NCBI GenBank assembly: GCA_002118135.1
Contig: BDIU01000119.1
Location: forward strand, 1-64,000
Direction of reading: 5' to 3'
DNA: 64,000 nt
DNA from: Trebouxia sp. TZW2008
Lineage: Eukaryota; Chlorophyta; Trebouxiophyceae; Trebouxiales; Trebouxiaceae
Of this stretch, positions 22,179-34,433 are shown in pieces. The first letter of the stretch is position 1. Each line of letters begins with the position of its first letter. A model generated the notes under the pieces. It saw only the letters and a program-made list of their open reading frames with translations, was not told the DNA's origin and did not search any database. Made by a program: the position numbers and the translations under genes.

Positions 22179-22500
22179 TCATGCTATTTCCTCAATGGTG
22201 CAAATTTGCTGCTTTCTTGACTGCACGGGCTTGGTCTTCAAGGAAGTTGCTGCACTAGGAGGCTTGCTGTCTGATGCTTCCCTTTCCTTACTCTGACCTT
22301 GCGCTGTGGACAGTTCATCACACCTCTGTGCCATGACGGCACCCATCTGCTGATAGAATGCTTGCACCTGCACAAGGGCAAGAGCTGTAGTCGACAATCA
22401 GTGCGCTTCCAAGTGGTCAGCTGAAGCTGATGTTTGAGCTTGCTGATGGTTCCGTGCCATGAAAGCACCTTCTCTTGATAAAAGGCTTGCATCTGCACAA
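22018..22500 (-). repeat. Decayed copies of the last exon of the STI1-like gene, on both sides of it
   Basis: The intact exon is 22367-22179. Upstream in transcription, at about 22497-22430, a copy reads MQAFYQ and then decays. Downstream, at about 22130-22018, another copy matches the KPPSAATSL... end of the exon and its CAATGG-GCAAA stop region with several changes. Three units in all. Confidence 0.7.
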
Positions 22501-24161
22501 GTGCAGTAGCTATCAGGGTCCTATAGGGACTCTTCAAAGCTGGGGGCGTCCCACATGACGTGCAATTGTGAAGAAAGTGCAGGGCAACTTATGTGGGCTG
22601 GAGAGTACTTCATTGCTATGGATGCAATCTTGTGCGGACGCCCCTTCCGCCATGTGCAGTTTGGATGGCTCCCCCGCCAAGGGAAGCAGGGGGTGCAGAA
22701 CCCTGGTAGCTACAGGCAACAATCACAGCAGTAGGCCTCAATCCAACTGATTTGCTGTAGCTGCTGTTTGAGTATGCTGTCACCAAGCCATATGGGAGGT
22801 TGAGACAGGATGTGCTAGCGGGTGCAGTCACAGACAAGACCTGCAAATCTGGACTGCATTGCTGACCCAATGCTGGTCAACTGCTTGTATTGCAATGCAC
22901 TGTGTACATGGGTGTTGGCTCACAATAAGTGGTTGCCTGAAGCACGCTATCATCTCCCCATACAAATGCTTGACAAGGACTGTGCTGGCACATAAGGTCA
23001 CCAACAGACTAGATCAATGCTTTGCAGTCTCAATTTTGTTGCTCATTCAATGCCAGTCAGCTGCTACAGCTGGATCGCAGTGTAAGCTGGATACCTTTTT
23101 GTTGTTCTTATACGTCTGAATGTTTGCAGGGTTCTGTGCCACATCATTGACAGCCTGCATGATCTCTGGGTCATCAAAACCAGCAAGCAGACCCTTGTTG
23201 CCTGCAATCTGATTGATGGTGGCTTCTGTTGGCTTCAAATCCTCTGCATGTGTAAATACAGGGTGTGGTCAACATAAACATGCTATGTGCAGAGCCCATA
23301 ATACAATCGGTCACTGCAATTACTTGCCCCCAGAGCGCGCTCGTTCCCCAGCGTTGCTGAACCAAACTTGAGATGGCAAACATTGGCCACGCACACTCAG
23401 GCGAATGCCATCAGTGGGCGGAACAATGGCCAACCGGGAGAAGCGTGCCAGTCATTCTGCAGTTTGTGATAGTTGATCCAGCAAGCACAGCAAGGCAAGT
23501 AATGAACTGAATTAGTTGCAAGGCTGGTTTGTCAATGAAATGCGCTGCATAAGCATACTGCAAGATTGTATTTGGCTCAGACACTGTGCTTACAGTGCTG
23601 CCTGATGATGCAAGCTGTGTTTTGCATGTTGTGATGCTGCACAGGGACACTGCAGAGGCTTGCCTGCCAGCTTATTGCGCATGGCTGCATATTGCTTCTG
23701 CTGCTCATCAGGGGTTAGCATGAACATGTCAGGCACTGCTGAGTTCTGCTTGGCTTTGATATGCGGCACTGCTGCATCATCATGCTTCTGCAGGACACAA
23801 ATGGTTTGAGCATCAACTGCAGGGCAGCAGAAGCTCACATACCCATCTTGCCTTTGGTTCTTTTGGTGAACTTCGACTAGCGTGTTTTGCCTGCTTGTTG
23901 AGAAAGCCGGACTTGAAAAGGGCAGGCTTGGGGTTGGTTGTGTACTTGGGAGTAACTGTTGCTTTGCCTGAAAGGGTAGTGCCAGAGGTCCTCTGTTTGT
24001 TCAGAGCAGAGACTTGATCAGCCAACTTGGAAAGCTCTGGTGGCGCATCTGCACAGAAGCAGATGTGGACATCCTGTCGTGTTTTCTCCGCGCAGACACT
24101 TAGAGTGATCGCTATGATCCACCAGCAGACGTACGTGCGTACCTTCGTCTAAGTCGTTCAT
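22179..24161 (-). CDS. Protein with an STI1-like (heat-shock-chaperonin-binding) segment
   Basis: Exons 24161-24143, 24048-23843, 23787-23664, 23243-23095 and 22367-22179 total 687 nt (228 aa), phases consistent. The first coding exon is only six codons plus one base (MNDLDE). The N-terminal half is basic and Ser/Lys-rich. The segment LTPDEQQKQYAAMRNKL follows. Then comes a block like the STI1 motif of co-chaperones: GFDDPEIMQAVNDVAQNPAN, then KNNKK-VQAFYQQMGAVM. This motif in Sti1/Hop, Hip and related proteins is a small helical client- or chaperone-binding unit, so a cytosolic co-chaperone or adaptor role is plausible. No TPR, J or UBA domain is seen. The intron after 23664 starts with GC (CAG|GCAAGC). 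The exact family name is not recognised. Confidence 0.75.
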
Positions 24162-26267
24162 GAACAGGCGGCACGCCGCTTCCTAGCTAGCTGCGTCTAC
24201 GTGACTGCTATAACAAGGGGCGTTTGACGCTAGTTGAACGCGGTCATCAGACGCATTGCTGCCATGAGGCAAACTAAACTTAGTCATTCAGTTAGTCATG
24301 CAACTGCGCTTATATATGGCTGACTGTTTCATTTCATTTCGTGTTCAAGTCAAGCGCAGTGTATATGCTTGAACTCTAGGGCCCTACACAGACTGACGCG
24401 CGTCTGGCGTGCACAAGCTTTGACGATGCAAACTGTCCAGCAAGGCAGCATTTGGCTGCTGGGGCAGTGCAACACCCTTTGTGATGCAGTGTTGCAGCGT
24501 AATTTGTCGTGTAGCACGCATATACAGCCTGCCAGTCTGAGCACAGCGATCACCACAAACAGACTCGCCTGCGCTTTGACACAGAAGGGTTGTGTATATG
24601 CTGCAATGCTGACCGGGCTCACCGTCCATGGCTAACATAGGAAAAAGGGGGATGGAGGCCGTACATCAGCTACTGCTGGTGCTAGCATGCATGTCAAAGC
24701 ATGCTTTGCTAGCAGGCCGTTAAGCCTTGAGCAGACCCTAACGAGATGCTGAAACAGGTGACACGTAGGGAGTAAACTGGGACTCAACAGTCTTCCTGGC
24801 TTGAAAACACAGGTGCATATGTCTGGCAACCAAAGGCAGCCAGTCAGAGTTGCCTTGAAGAAAAGACAACTGTCCTGCTGCTGAAAGGCTAAATCAGATG
24901 AGGCTCAGCTGATTGCTAGCTTGCCAATCAGCAGAGATAAGGCTAGAGCCACAATCTGCTTCAGCAGCTCACGCAGTTGAGTGCAAATTTGTAAAGCAGA
25001 CAAGTGCCAGGAGGCATTTGGAGCGGCTGTCATGTGACATATACTGAGCTGGCTGAACACATGTGCGCATTCATGTGCTCGCGCAGCAAACGTATGCTTT
25101 ACTTTTGGCATGCGAAACACTTTGGCGAAACACTGTAGCATGCTACAGTGGCGCAAGCAACTTGCACTGACAACAGGGCTCTAATGAAGACAGGAAATGA
25201 CGCTGGGCAAGATTAAACAATAGCTGTGCAAATGCGATGCGCAGGTCAGGCTCTATCATGATTTCAGGCACGACTGCTCACAGTCAGCACACTCAATGTT
25301 TCTTGACCATACAAGCAAATTTGTGCTGAGGTCCATTAGCTGACCTTGTGTCAGCAAGCTTTGCTACAGCTGACTGGTTGAGGCCCGTGGTACAGCTCTT
25401 TGAAACAGTATAGTGGGACTGGGCTGTCATGCTTGCCGACAGACAGGCACAATGCACGGAAACGGATCAGTGAACATGTACGGCGGAAAGCCTATGTTTC
25501 TGCCATCAACAGCCAACGAGCTGTAAACCATTTCTATGACCGCTGTCAAGCACATCGCTTGTAACTCTGGTCTTCACCGGACCTACAAACACACACAGCT
25601 GCTGCTGCCTGTCAGTGTGACTGCCCTGTCGTGTCACGTAGGCTATTGCCAGGCAGTCACAGCAGGGCGTCTCGCATTGCGTTGGTCAAGCCTTCACGTT
25701 GGTTCAGTTGCAAAATCGTGCTCAATCGTGACAGGCATGGGGATTGCGCCAACTTCTTCTTCCGGCTGTCTCAATCAATCAATCAATCAATCAATCAATT
25801 TTACTGTCCTTGGGACCCAACAGGGGGGTCAACAGACAATATCAACAATGAATCAATGCAAATCATACCTAAACTAAAATAAGCATGCAATAAATTGTCT
25901 CGGCGTTCGTCAACAGAGCACCTGGATAGCTAGGGACATGATCTCAGCTCAGATTCAGACTAGCTAGAAGTCACATGGTATACATGTGAGATCTGAACAA
26001 CGCAATCGCATGTTCATCGCATTGGCTGACAAAGGATCACTTGTTTCACATGTGTACACGTGGACGCTCGACTGGCTCAAAACAGGCAATTTCTCATTTG
26101 CGCGTAATGCCATGTGTAGCAGCTTACTAAAGCTTACTGTCCCGTAATGCCGAGAGGTTCGCCAAGAACCAAACTAGTGTGCGTTGAGCAGATCGTACAT
26201 CCTACACAACACACATAGCTCCGAAGTTGACTTGTCTACACTCAAAAGGGATTCACACTCAGCAAAC
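24162..26267. other. Intergenic region between STI1-like gene and catalase
   Basis: Two divergent promoters must lie here. TATATAT at 24311-24317 is about 150 bp upstream of the STI1-like start codon and may be its TATA box. A TCAA microsatellite (seven units) sits at 25771-25799. A 24-codon ORF at about 25452 (MHGNGSVNMYGGKPMF...) is too short to call. Nothing else is recognised. Confidence 0.4.
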
Positions 26268-29200
26268 ATGGTTGTATTAAACGGCGAAGCGCACGCCAAC
26301 GGCGTCCAGCCCAACGGCAACAAGCAGGTGAGTGCAGTGCTTCTGCAGCGGGGGCTGGCCTTGTTTGGCATTCGCGACCTGTGTCATTCGGCACGTAGCT
26401 TGCACACCTGCGGCAGCTCATGTGTCTATGACGTGCTTCAGCTCTTGCTTTCCTGAGGCTGTCTTTCACGCGGTATTGTGTTTACCCAGCGGCAACGGAT
26501 TGCTTGCGCGTGCAGATGCGGTTCCCAAGTGTGCACGATGACACTGTGTCGCTGACTACCAACGTCGGTACTCCAGTTGTCAGCAACCAGCACTCCGAGA
26601 GCGTGGGCCGTCGAGGTAAGCGCTGCGATGGCAGTGCAGTCGCGTCAGCATCGCTTGAGGCTCTCTTATCGCGTCGCGGTAGACGCGGCATGTTCGTGTA
26701 TGATCATCTTCTGCTCGCGCAGCAGTGTTTGATAGCGCTCCATGCTTGATGCAGGCCCCATCATGCTGGAGGACTACCACCTGGTAGAGAAGTTGGCTCA
26801 GGTAGGCTGAGTTCACTTTATCACTGCTGATGTTCAGCTGTGTACGCTTGTGGCTCTGTAGAGACATGATGGTGATGCTGCGCCTGTTGCTTGGCATGTA
26901 GCTTTGCCCATTAACAAGCAGAGTTGCTGTTGTGCAGTTCAACCGTGGCAAGATCCCTGAGCGTGTGGTTCATGCCCGTGGAATGACAGCAAAGGGATAC
27001 TTTGAGGTATGCTGCAAGTTTTTACCCTGCAGAGCTTTTGCTTTTGACTGCCTGTTGCATGTCCTGTGACATGCATTCAAGTCTGCATCAGGTAATCCCC
27101 TGTGTTCATGTTGCACAAAGCGAGATGCATAATTGCCTAAGGTGTGTCATCATGTGCATCTTCCTTCACCATGTTGTATGCAACTCCTGCACACGACTGC
27201 AATACACATTGACTTTTCATGCCTTGCTGCAGACCACCCATGACATCACAGACATCTGCTCAGCAGATTTCCTGTCAGAAGTGGGTCAGAAAACTCCTCT
27301 TATTGCCAGATTCTCTACAGTGGTGCACGAGTCAGGCTCTCCAGAGTCTCTGCGCGACACTCGTGGGTTCTCAGTCAAGTTCTACACCAATGAGGGCAAC
27401 TGGGACTTTGTTGGCAACAACATGCCAGTAAGTTGCTTGGGCTATATTCACAGCATGATCTGTGACATGAATGCCTGTGTTGCTTGTTTCCAACCTGAAG
27501 CTAGAGCAGTGCCCGCAATTTGCATAAGCACTGCATTCATTTGCCTCTTGCTGCTGCATAGTTCTGTAACTTAGTAAGCAGTGTGCATGTATTTGAGACA
27601 CGTTGAAGATATCTTGCTGATCTTGCAGCCATGCATTGGCACTGCCAGCCGTCCAGTACATTTTTTGCATTGAAAAGGTGTGATATCCTGAACACATGTT
27701 CTCTAGGCACCTTGGATAGTGCATATGATGCTTACAAACAAGGCTTGCGCATTATGGCAACTTCAATTGATTGTACCTGTCTTTTGTGCAGGTGTTCTTT
27801 GTGCGTGACGGCATCAAGTTCCCAGATTTGATTAGATGCTTGAGGCCCAACCCCAAGAACCACCTTCAGGAGGGCTGGAGAATCCTGGACTTCCTCTCCC
27901 ACCACCCTGAGAGCATCTTCATTGTGAGTAATCTCTGTCCCATCACGCCTGATTCATGTTGAGTCCAGTTTGCATGTTTGATGTCAATGTTCAGGCACGG
28001 TGTTGCCTTGCACTTCATAATGGCTTGTCTCGTCAGGATCTTTGGCAATTCTTCCTTGCAATGGCTTGTCTGGTCATGGTCATCAAATCAAGCACATGCG
28101 GCACATCAAGCTGACCTGTGTCTCAATCTCTGTAGTGATGTTGCAGCTCATGCAATTGCACTGCTCATGGTGTGTCTTGTGCAGAAAGTCACGTGGTGGT
28201 GTGTAAAAGCTGACACAATCATGCCTTGCTTGGGATGATGAGGCTGCAGAAGTCAAGTTGCTTTGCTTGCAGCAATTTGGGACAGCGATGTCTGACTTAT
28301 CAGCAGAACAAATAGTCATCCAGGCATCAATGCATGATGTGCTAATCTGGCTGTTGAGCCCCAGCAGTATCTCAGCAGATTGCTGTCACATGGAGGGCTT
28401 TGGAGTGCACAGTCACTGCAACACTACAATGAGTAATGCATTACTAAAATGTATTGTTGCTGCAGCTGATGTGGCTGTTGGGCCCCCGTGGTATCCCAGC
28501 AGACTGGCGTCACATGGAGGGTTTTGGAGTGCACACTTTCAAGATGGCAAACAAAGAGGGCAAGGAGACCTACGTCAAGTTCCACTGGAAGCCCACATGT
28601 GGCGTAAAGGTGTTGACTGACGATGAGGCTAAGCAGGTTGGAGAGGCCAACAATGTGCAGAGCCATGCTACTGAGGACTTGTGGAACACCATTGAAAGTG
28701 GTAGGTTTAGACAATTTGGACAATGCAGATTCAAAGACCATGCAGTCCTAAGTACTAATGCAAGCTTTCAAAATTGCAGTGTCTTGTATGTGTGATATGC
28801 AAGCACTCAGGAATACAGTCTTTGAGTGTGTGATCTGCAACAGGTTTTGCTGTTCTGCACTGAGTGTTGCAGCTGTTTGCTCAATGTGTGCTGATGTTCT
28901 GGCTTTTTGACGCAAACCATCTGTAGTATAAGTTGTATTCTCAAGGCTGTACTGAGTTCTCTCTTTTTGCTGCAGGTGAGTTCCCGGAGTGGAAGCTGTA
29001 CATCCAGACAATGGAGATTGCACATGAGCACAAGTATGACTTTGACCCTCTAGATGCTTCCAAGATTTTCCCTGAGGACCAGTTTCCTCTGCAACCTGTG
29101 GGACGCATGGTGTTGGACAGGAACATTGACAACTTCTTCAATGAGCAGGAGATGGTTGCCTTCAACCCTGGAGTTGTGCCACCAGGTCCGTTGCTCTTGC

Positions 29201-31545
29201 TCTTCATTGCTGTTCAGTAATTTGTAGTGTAGTCGACCGGACCGCAACATTGACAACTACTTGAATGAGGAGGAGATGGTTGCCTTCAACCCCGGAGTTG
29301 TGCCACCAGATCCGCTGCTCTTGCTCTTCATTGCTGTTCAGTGGTTTGTAGTGTAGTCGACCGGACCGCAACATTGACAACTACTTGAATGAGCAGGAGA
29401 TGGTTGCCTTCAACCCCGGAGTTGTGCCACCAGATCCGCTGCTCTTGCTCTTCATTGCTGTTCAGTGGTTTGTAGTGTAGTGTATCGCAACATTGACAAC
29501 TTCTTGAATGAGCAGGAGATGGTTGCCTTCAACCCTGGAATAGTGCCACCAGTGCGCTTTGCCTTTTTGCTATCCACAAGTCTGTGAATTGTGTTGACAC
29601 TTGTGGTGGACAGAAACATTGATAACTTGTTCAATGAGCAGTGGATGCTTGCTTTCAACCCTGGAGTCGGTGCTGGCAGGTGTCATGCTGCTGCTGCTGG
29701 CTGCTCATATCTATGATGGTGCTGTGCTGATCTTTAATGTTTTAAATGTTTATTTGCTTTGGGTCTAATGTTTTAATTGTTTATTTGCTTTGGAAAACTG
29801 TCATTACAACTTGGCAGCAGGTCGGCTTGGACCTTGAGCTGTTTTTCCTGCTCCTCATCAAATTTTGCATTGACAGCTGTATTATTGACACCTATACTAC
29901 ACACAACTCCTGAAACCTTGAACCCTTCGGATCTGGCTTCATTATGTGTTGCAGGCATCAGGGTGTCAGATGACAAGTTGCTGCAGTCGCGGGTGTTTGC
30001 ATACAGTGATGCTCAGAGGTATAGGCTAGGAGCCAATTACCAGCTGTTGCCTGTCAACGCCCCCAAGTGCCCCTACAAGAACAACCATTACGAGGGCCTC
30101 ATGAACGTCACTCAGAGGGATGAGGAGGTGGTACCACACTTCTTTGCGTTTGTGCACAAGCTGTTTGCTGTCCATCAATGCCCTTAAGTGCATCCACAAA
30201 AAAATCACTATGAGGGCCTCACGAACGTCACTGAGAGGGATGAGGGGGTATGCTTGTTGTTTCTACTACTTGCCTGTGCCCTGGGCTGCTGCATCTTCAG
30301 TATGCTGTAAGCTCTGTTCTTACTGCCTACCTTTGTGCTCTACTTTTGTATTTGTAGCATGGCTGCTTTGCCTAGCTGCTCAGCCATGCCTTCAGCCTTT
30401 GGCTGAGCAGCCTGCACAGCACCAAGTGTTCTTGTTGGCCAGTGCTTTTGAAAGCTGTCAAGCCCAATTGCTGGCAAACCTACCGGTCGCGAGCCAGACA
30501 GCTCAGCAGTCACATGCCTGCAGGTCAACTATCACCCCTCAAAGCAGTATGACATTGATGACAACGGCGCAGCCAAGGCTCATGGCCATGCCTGGGGTGA
30601 CTCACCAGCCTCAGGGCACAGAGTGAAGCAAGGCATTGAGAAGGAGAACAACTTTGCTCAGCCAGGAGAGTACTACCGCAGCTTTGACAGGGAGAGCAAG
30701 GACGTATTCCAGAAGCACTTGATTACATTTATGACTCACCCCAAGACCAGCAAGGCTGTGCAGAAGACATGGATTGGCTACATGCACAAGGTAATGTTCT
30801 GTCGTCCACTGTGTTGCCGGACATGATGTGCAGCAGCATCAGCAGCAGCAAATGTGAGTCCTGTATTCTGTGCGGGCTTGTGCAACATGTGCATCAGCAT
30901 GTGCATCAGCTCACGTGTGAGTGGTGTCACTGATGGCACAAATACTCGCATGGTCCCAAGTGACCTCTGAGTCTCAAGTGGTATGTAGCAGGAGGCAGGT
31001 CTCCTGCCGTTAATGTGAACATGCTGCTGTCTTGTGCTGTCCTTCATCAGCACCACATGAAGTCAGTTTTGGATGCAAGATTCAGAGGGTCAGGCTGTGC
31101 AATTTTGCGGTTAGCGCTGCGAATGTTGCTGTGAATTGAATACTTTGGCGATGTTGGTCTGCCATGTCTGCTGGCCTTTGTGAAAAAAACACTCTTATTG
31201 CTGTACAGTACGTTCTTTTAGGCCTTTGAAAGTGTCCTTCTCTGCCAGTTTTGCTGGTGTTTGTCATGAAAACACTCTTATTGCTGTGTAGTGTAGACAC
31301 CCTTCATGCAGCAAACACTCTCACCACTGTACAGTATGTCATTTTGGATTTTGAAAAAGTTGGTCTGCCATGTTTGCTTGCATTTGTCTCTTTTTGCTGT
31401 GCAGTGTATACACTCTGTCATGTTAACACTCTTATCACTGTACAGCATGCTTATTTTGCATTTTGATGTGCAGACTGATGCTGAGCTTGGCAAGGAAATC
31501 GAGCAGAAGTTTAATGACAAGATGGCAGCAGAAATGAAGAAGTAG
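26268..31545 (+). CDS. Catalase (heme, monofunctional), 11 exons
   Basis: Exons: 26268-26327, 26516-26615, 26755-26801, 26938-27006, 27233-27427, 27792-27923, 28466-28700, 28976-29185, 29955-30127, 30524-30790, 31474-31545. They total 1560 nt (519 aa), all in phase. The enzyme disproportionates hydrogen peroxide to water and oxygen. The distal heme pocket is present: PERVVHARG with catalytic His near residue 81, and FVGNNMP with Asn near 154. The proximal heme ligand is Tyr near 366 in [14 protein letters not shown]. The length is slightly above the usual ~490-510 because of a short N-terminal extension. The C-terminus ends EMKK, not an SKL-type tripeptide, so peroxisomal import would need an internal signal. 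Several exons are flanked by decayed copies. Confidence 0.95.
28330..28425 (+). repeat. Decayed copy of the start of catalase exon 7
   Basis: The sequence repeats CTAATCTGGCTGTTGAG-CCC and CACATGGAGGGCTTTGGAGT, matching the start of the exon at 28466 ([19 protein letters not shown]). It has substitutions and deletions that break the frame. The period is about 130 bp. Confidence 0.8.
29186..29680 (+). repeat. Four decayed tandem copies of the 3' end of catalase exon 8
   Basis: The block [20 protein letters not shown] at the end of exon 8 recurs four more times, with AACATTGA starts at 29246, 29370, 29489 and 29615 (29122 in the exon). The period is 119-126 bp. Two central units are almost identical, so duplication is recent. 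The copies lack acceptors, and the GTCCGT donor becomes ATCCGC or GTGCGC, so they are likely not spliced in. Confidence 0.85.
30176..30250 (+). repeat. Decayed copy of the 3' end of catalase exon 9
   Basis: Just after exon 9 the sequence CC-AAGTGC, AAAATCACTATGAGGGCCTC, ACGTCACTGAGAGGGATGAG repeats the last ~70 bp of the exon (30059-30127) with small changes and a stop (TAA) at its start. Confidence 0.8.
31140..31470 (+). repeat. Degenerate tandem repeat in the last catalase intron
   Basis: A motif AACACTCTTATTGCTGTACA (or a close variant) recurs four to five times, each followed by T-rich sequence, with TTGGTCTGCCATGT as a second recurrent block. Pieces resemble acceptor regions, so this may be an older, fully decayed array. 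Confidence 0.5.
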
Positions 31546-32715
31546 ACGCAGTTTTCACAAGTGTTTCATATCCAGTAAAAGCAGTGGCTGGTCCTGCTGT
31601 TGTTTCTCAGCAAGACAGCTGACGATGAATCATGCAATCATCGTCATGCGTTTGTGTTGCAAGTGTACCCTGTGTTTAGTCAGCTGTGTTTGCTGTTTTG
31701 ATGCTAGCAGCACCGCATGGTGCCCCGGCAACCCTTTTTTGCAAAGAACAACTTTCAATTCACTGAGTCAAGTTGACAACAATGCTCATTTCAGTTTCAA
31801 ATCAGTTTCAAGAACACAATTTCATGTTGCTCAGAAACGCTTCGCCTCCTGTAAGCACTGAAATGCTGTTATAGGCTCAGCTGTCTGTTCAATGCAGATT
31901 GGTGCACTCTGTAGCCTTGCAGTTGCCGACTGCATTGTGGGTTCATGATGCTGCCCGCCCAATTGGCATAGTGCAGTCTGCAGGATGCACGCCATGTTCA
32001 CTGGTTAATCTGAATGCAGATGCAGGCCATACACATATCTGACACAAAGGCCAAAAATCAAGTTCACATGTGAATAAAGCCCGCCGTATGCTGTTCTACA
32101 CATATACTGCTTGCATACATTTGCTTGGCACAATTGCTGCAGCTTTTTTTGTTGTTGTTGGGCATTCACACATGCGCACCCATAGTATTTTGTTTGCCTT
32201 GACCTCGTTTGTTTGTGTCTATTGCACAGCTTGGGCGTGGTTTCTCGTGCAATCGTACGCGAATCACGTAAGAGACGATGGTATGCTGTTCTACAAGTTC
32301 AAGAATGTCCTAGACCAGACTAGCTGCGGTATCATAGCACTTGCAAATTCATGGCAGTCATACTGCATGACAACATAAAAGCTGTACACATAAGACCCTG
32401 CGCCCCACTGATTCTGGCATTTCACTTCATCACCTTCCAGAGGTACTGGTTTCAAGTCACGCCAAACTAGACATGCAACATCATTGTATTGAGATACAGG
32501 CTCAATTGCAGAAAACTTGGTAGTGCCTTTATTTTGGCCACACATGACCTCCTTTTAGCACTCCTACACATACTGACATGCATGCAAAAGACCTGCACCA
32601 GACTGAAACGTCAGGCCAATAGCATCAGTATAACAAAGCAGGCAGACTATGTTCAGCAACATTGTTGGCCCCTACAATGTACACATGGCAATAGCTGATC
32701 TGCATTGGCTGTACG
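31546..32715. other. Intergenic region between convergent catalase and RING genes
   Basis: Expected to hold both 3' UTRs. A TGTAA polyadenylation-like word is at about 31851. A hydrophobic frame at 32070-32378 starts without ATG and matches nothing I know; it is not called. Confidence 0.4.
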
Positions 32716-34169
32716 TCAGAAAAATCGCAGCCCCCGAACCACAAGCTGCAACATATCACAGATATCTGCCAGTTCGCCCAATTTTGCTTGTTGCCGCAAG
32801 TGCTGATGCCTCAGATCAAGTTGATGTTGCTGCTGATGCCTCTGATGCTGTTGATGTTGCTGTTGAACCTGCCTGGCGTGGTCACGCTGGTCCATGAACT
32901 CAGCAAATGAAGCAGTTATGGCCGTCAGATGCAGCCCAAGCTGTTCAGCATCCGTGTGCCATGGCCTCATGGGTCCAGCAAGAGCCTCAGTTTCCATGTG
33001 CAAGTTCAGGTCCTGAAGCTGTAATAGCTGTGCGTCCCAGATTGGTGGGCGGTTGCCAACAGACTGAATCTGGGCTATAATGGAGTGCAAGTTGCTTGTC
33101 AACTCAGTAGAAGACATGCCTGCATCGTATGCAGGCATAGCTGACTCCCATCTTGATCCTGCGTGCAGTCATATGTGTCATTCCAAACACAGGCTAGACA
33201 GGCTCAGCAAGACCAGCTAGGTGTAGTACACCATTGTGCAATGCACACCTGAGTCCAAAGCTGCTGGAACATTCGTATAAACCAAAAGGTCCCCAAATGC
33301 ACCAAGCACTTGGCAGCAGACGAGACATGTGCCACACATACTTAGCACATGCACTAGAAGGTGTGAATGATTGCTGTCATAGTGATTCACAGGCACAGAC
33401 TGACCCACCTGATGCCCCAGGGGCTGCAGAATTTGAATGGCCCCTGTCCTGACTGCGATGTGGAGAGACATAATCATGAGAGTTGGCAACGTTGGCAACG
33501 TTGGCAGCAGCTACAGGCTGTGGAGCAGGATGGTCTGCATTGCACATAGGGCATTTGTCCCTATGAATCAGAGCTCTTGAGATGCATGGGGTACAAAAGG
33601 GGTGACCTGCAGCACAAGCAAGCAGGTAACTGCAGCGTCAATGCCATTCCCGCGGATGTGACCAGGAGGCTGCGAAATGCAGGCTGCGCTCGTTCACTGA
33701 TATAACATGAACACACCCTGAACACGGGTGCTAGCCCTACCGCAACGTGTCTTGGACACACCACCAGAGCTGCCAAGCGGTTCATAACAAATAGCGCAGA
33801 CGTCGTCGTCCGATCCCGCACTTGAAGACATCCTTGCAAGAACTCCGCGGGCCGGGCTTGACTGCTGACGCAGCAACTGCAAGAGCCTGAGTCGCCTGGC
33901 TCGATCGATCTGCACACAAACACAGCAGTTTTGACAGCCCATCAGCATAGGAAACCGCTTGTGATGTACGTTGACTACTTTGCAGAACAGACCAAGCCAC
34001 GGCTCTTCTACATGAAAATAGGCGACTTCGGAAGACAATGTATACCTGTACAAGGTTGCAAGGCCAAAGTCTGTGTCCTCACTGCACAGTCGCTAAGATC
34101 GAGTTGGCTGCAGTGGAGGGTGCGTGCAGGGAGATGCTGCGCAAGGAAGCGCTGCGATTGAACTGACAT
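32716..34169 (-). CDS. RING-finger protein, probable E3 ubiquitin ligase
   Basis: Exons 34169-34083, 33909-33741, 33606-33409 and 33158-32716 join in phase to 897 nt (298 aa). The RING finger spans the second and third exons: CAICYEPLGSSGG, TRCGHPFCTPCISRAL and then KCPMC. This gives the Cys/His spacing of a C3HC4-type zinc-binding RING. RING proteins bring ubiquitin-loaded E2 enzymes to substrates. The N-terminal 29 residues are unremarkable. The C-terminal exon has a predicted helical region and a long Gln/His-rich run (around 32760-32880) that is probably disordered or coiled. No membrane segment is seen. The acceptor of the last exon could also be 20 codons further in; both choices keep the frame. 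The gene is divergent from a short plus-strand ORF 96 bp away. Confidence 0.8.
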
Positions 34170-34265
34170 GGTGACGTTGGCGTCGACAATTTGTATCGAG
34201 AACGCAGATGCAGTTCTCATTTCCCAGTTCCCAGTTCTCAGCTGACAGCTCCACGGGTTTTCGCT

Positions 34266-34433
34266 ATGGCGACACGTGACCCAGCATCTGACACAGCATT
34301 CCATACGCTTACTAAAGTCTCATGGCCGATGAGTGCGTCTGCTGAAGATGCAGTGTTTGTGCTGTCAGAATTTGAATATAGTGTCAAGGATGTCAAGGAA
34401 GCGCATGAAGCTATCCCGCATGGCAAATTTTGA
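34266..34433 (+). CDS. Short ORF or first exon, divergent from the RING gene
   Basis: An ATG at 34266 opens 55 codons (MATRDPASDTAFHTLTKVSW and onward) ending in TGA. The sequence is polar and looks protein-like (FVLSEFEYSVKDVKEAHEA), but I recognise no family. It may be the first exon of a gene whose last exon is at about 35343-35423, where a frame ends PHMEDYFQAYKDP-stop. No clean intermediate exons were found, so this is a weak call. Confidence 0.3.
   Translation: MATRDPASDTAFHTLTKVSWPMSASAEDAVFVLSEFEYSVKDVKEAHEAIPHGKF

Noticed and set aside
25794..25840. Shared GACCCAACAGG segment with 53850, possibly another transposon end
   Set aside because: Only about 25 bp match with gaps; too short to claim a family.
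28330..28425. Exon copies as mutually exclusive alternative exons
   Set aside because: Most copies lack one splice site or carry stops or frame changes, so they are treated as relics unless RNA shows otherwise.
32070..32378. Hydrophobic 102-codon frame
   Set aside because: Begins without ATG, lies in a 3' UTR-like region and matches no family I recognise.
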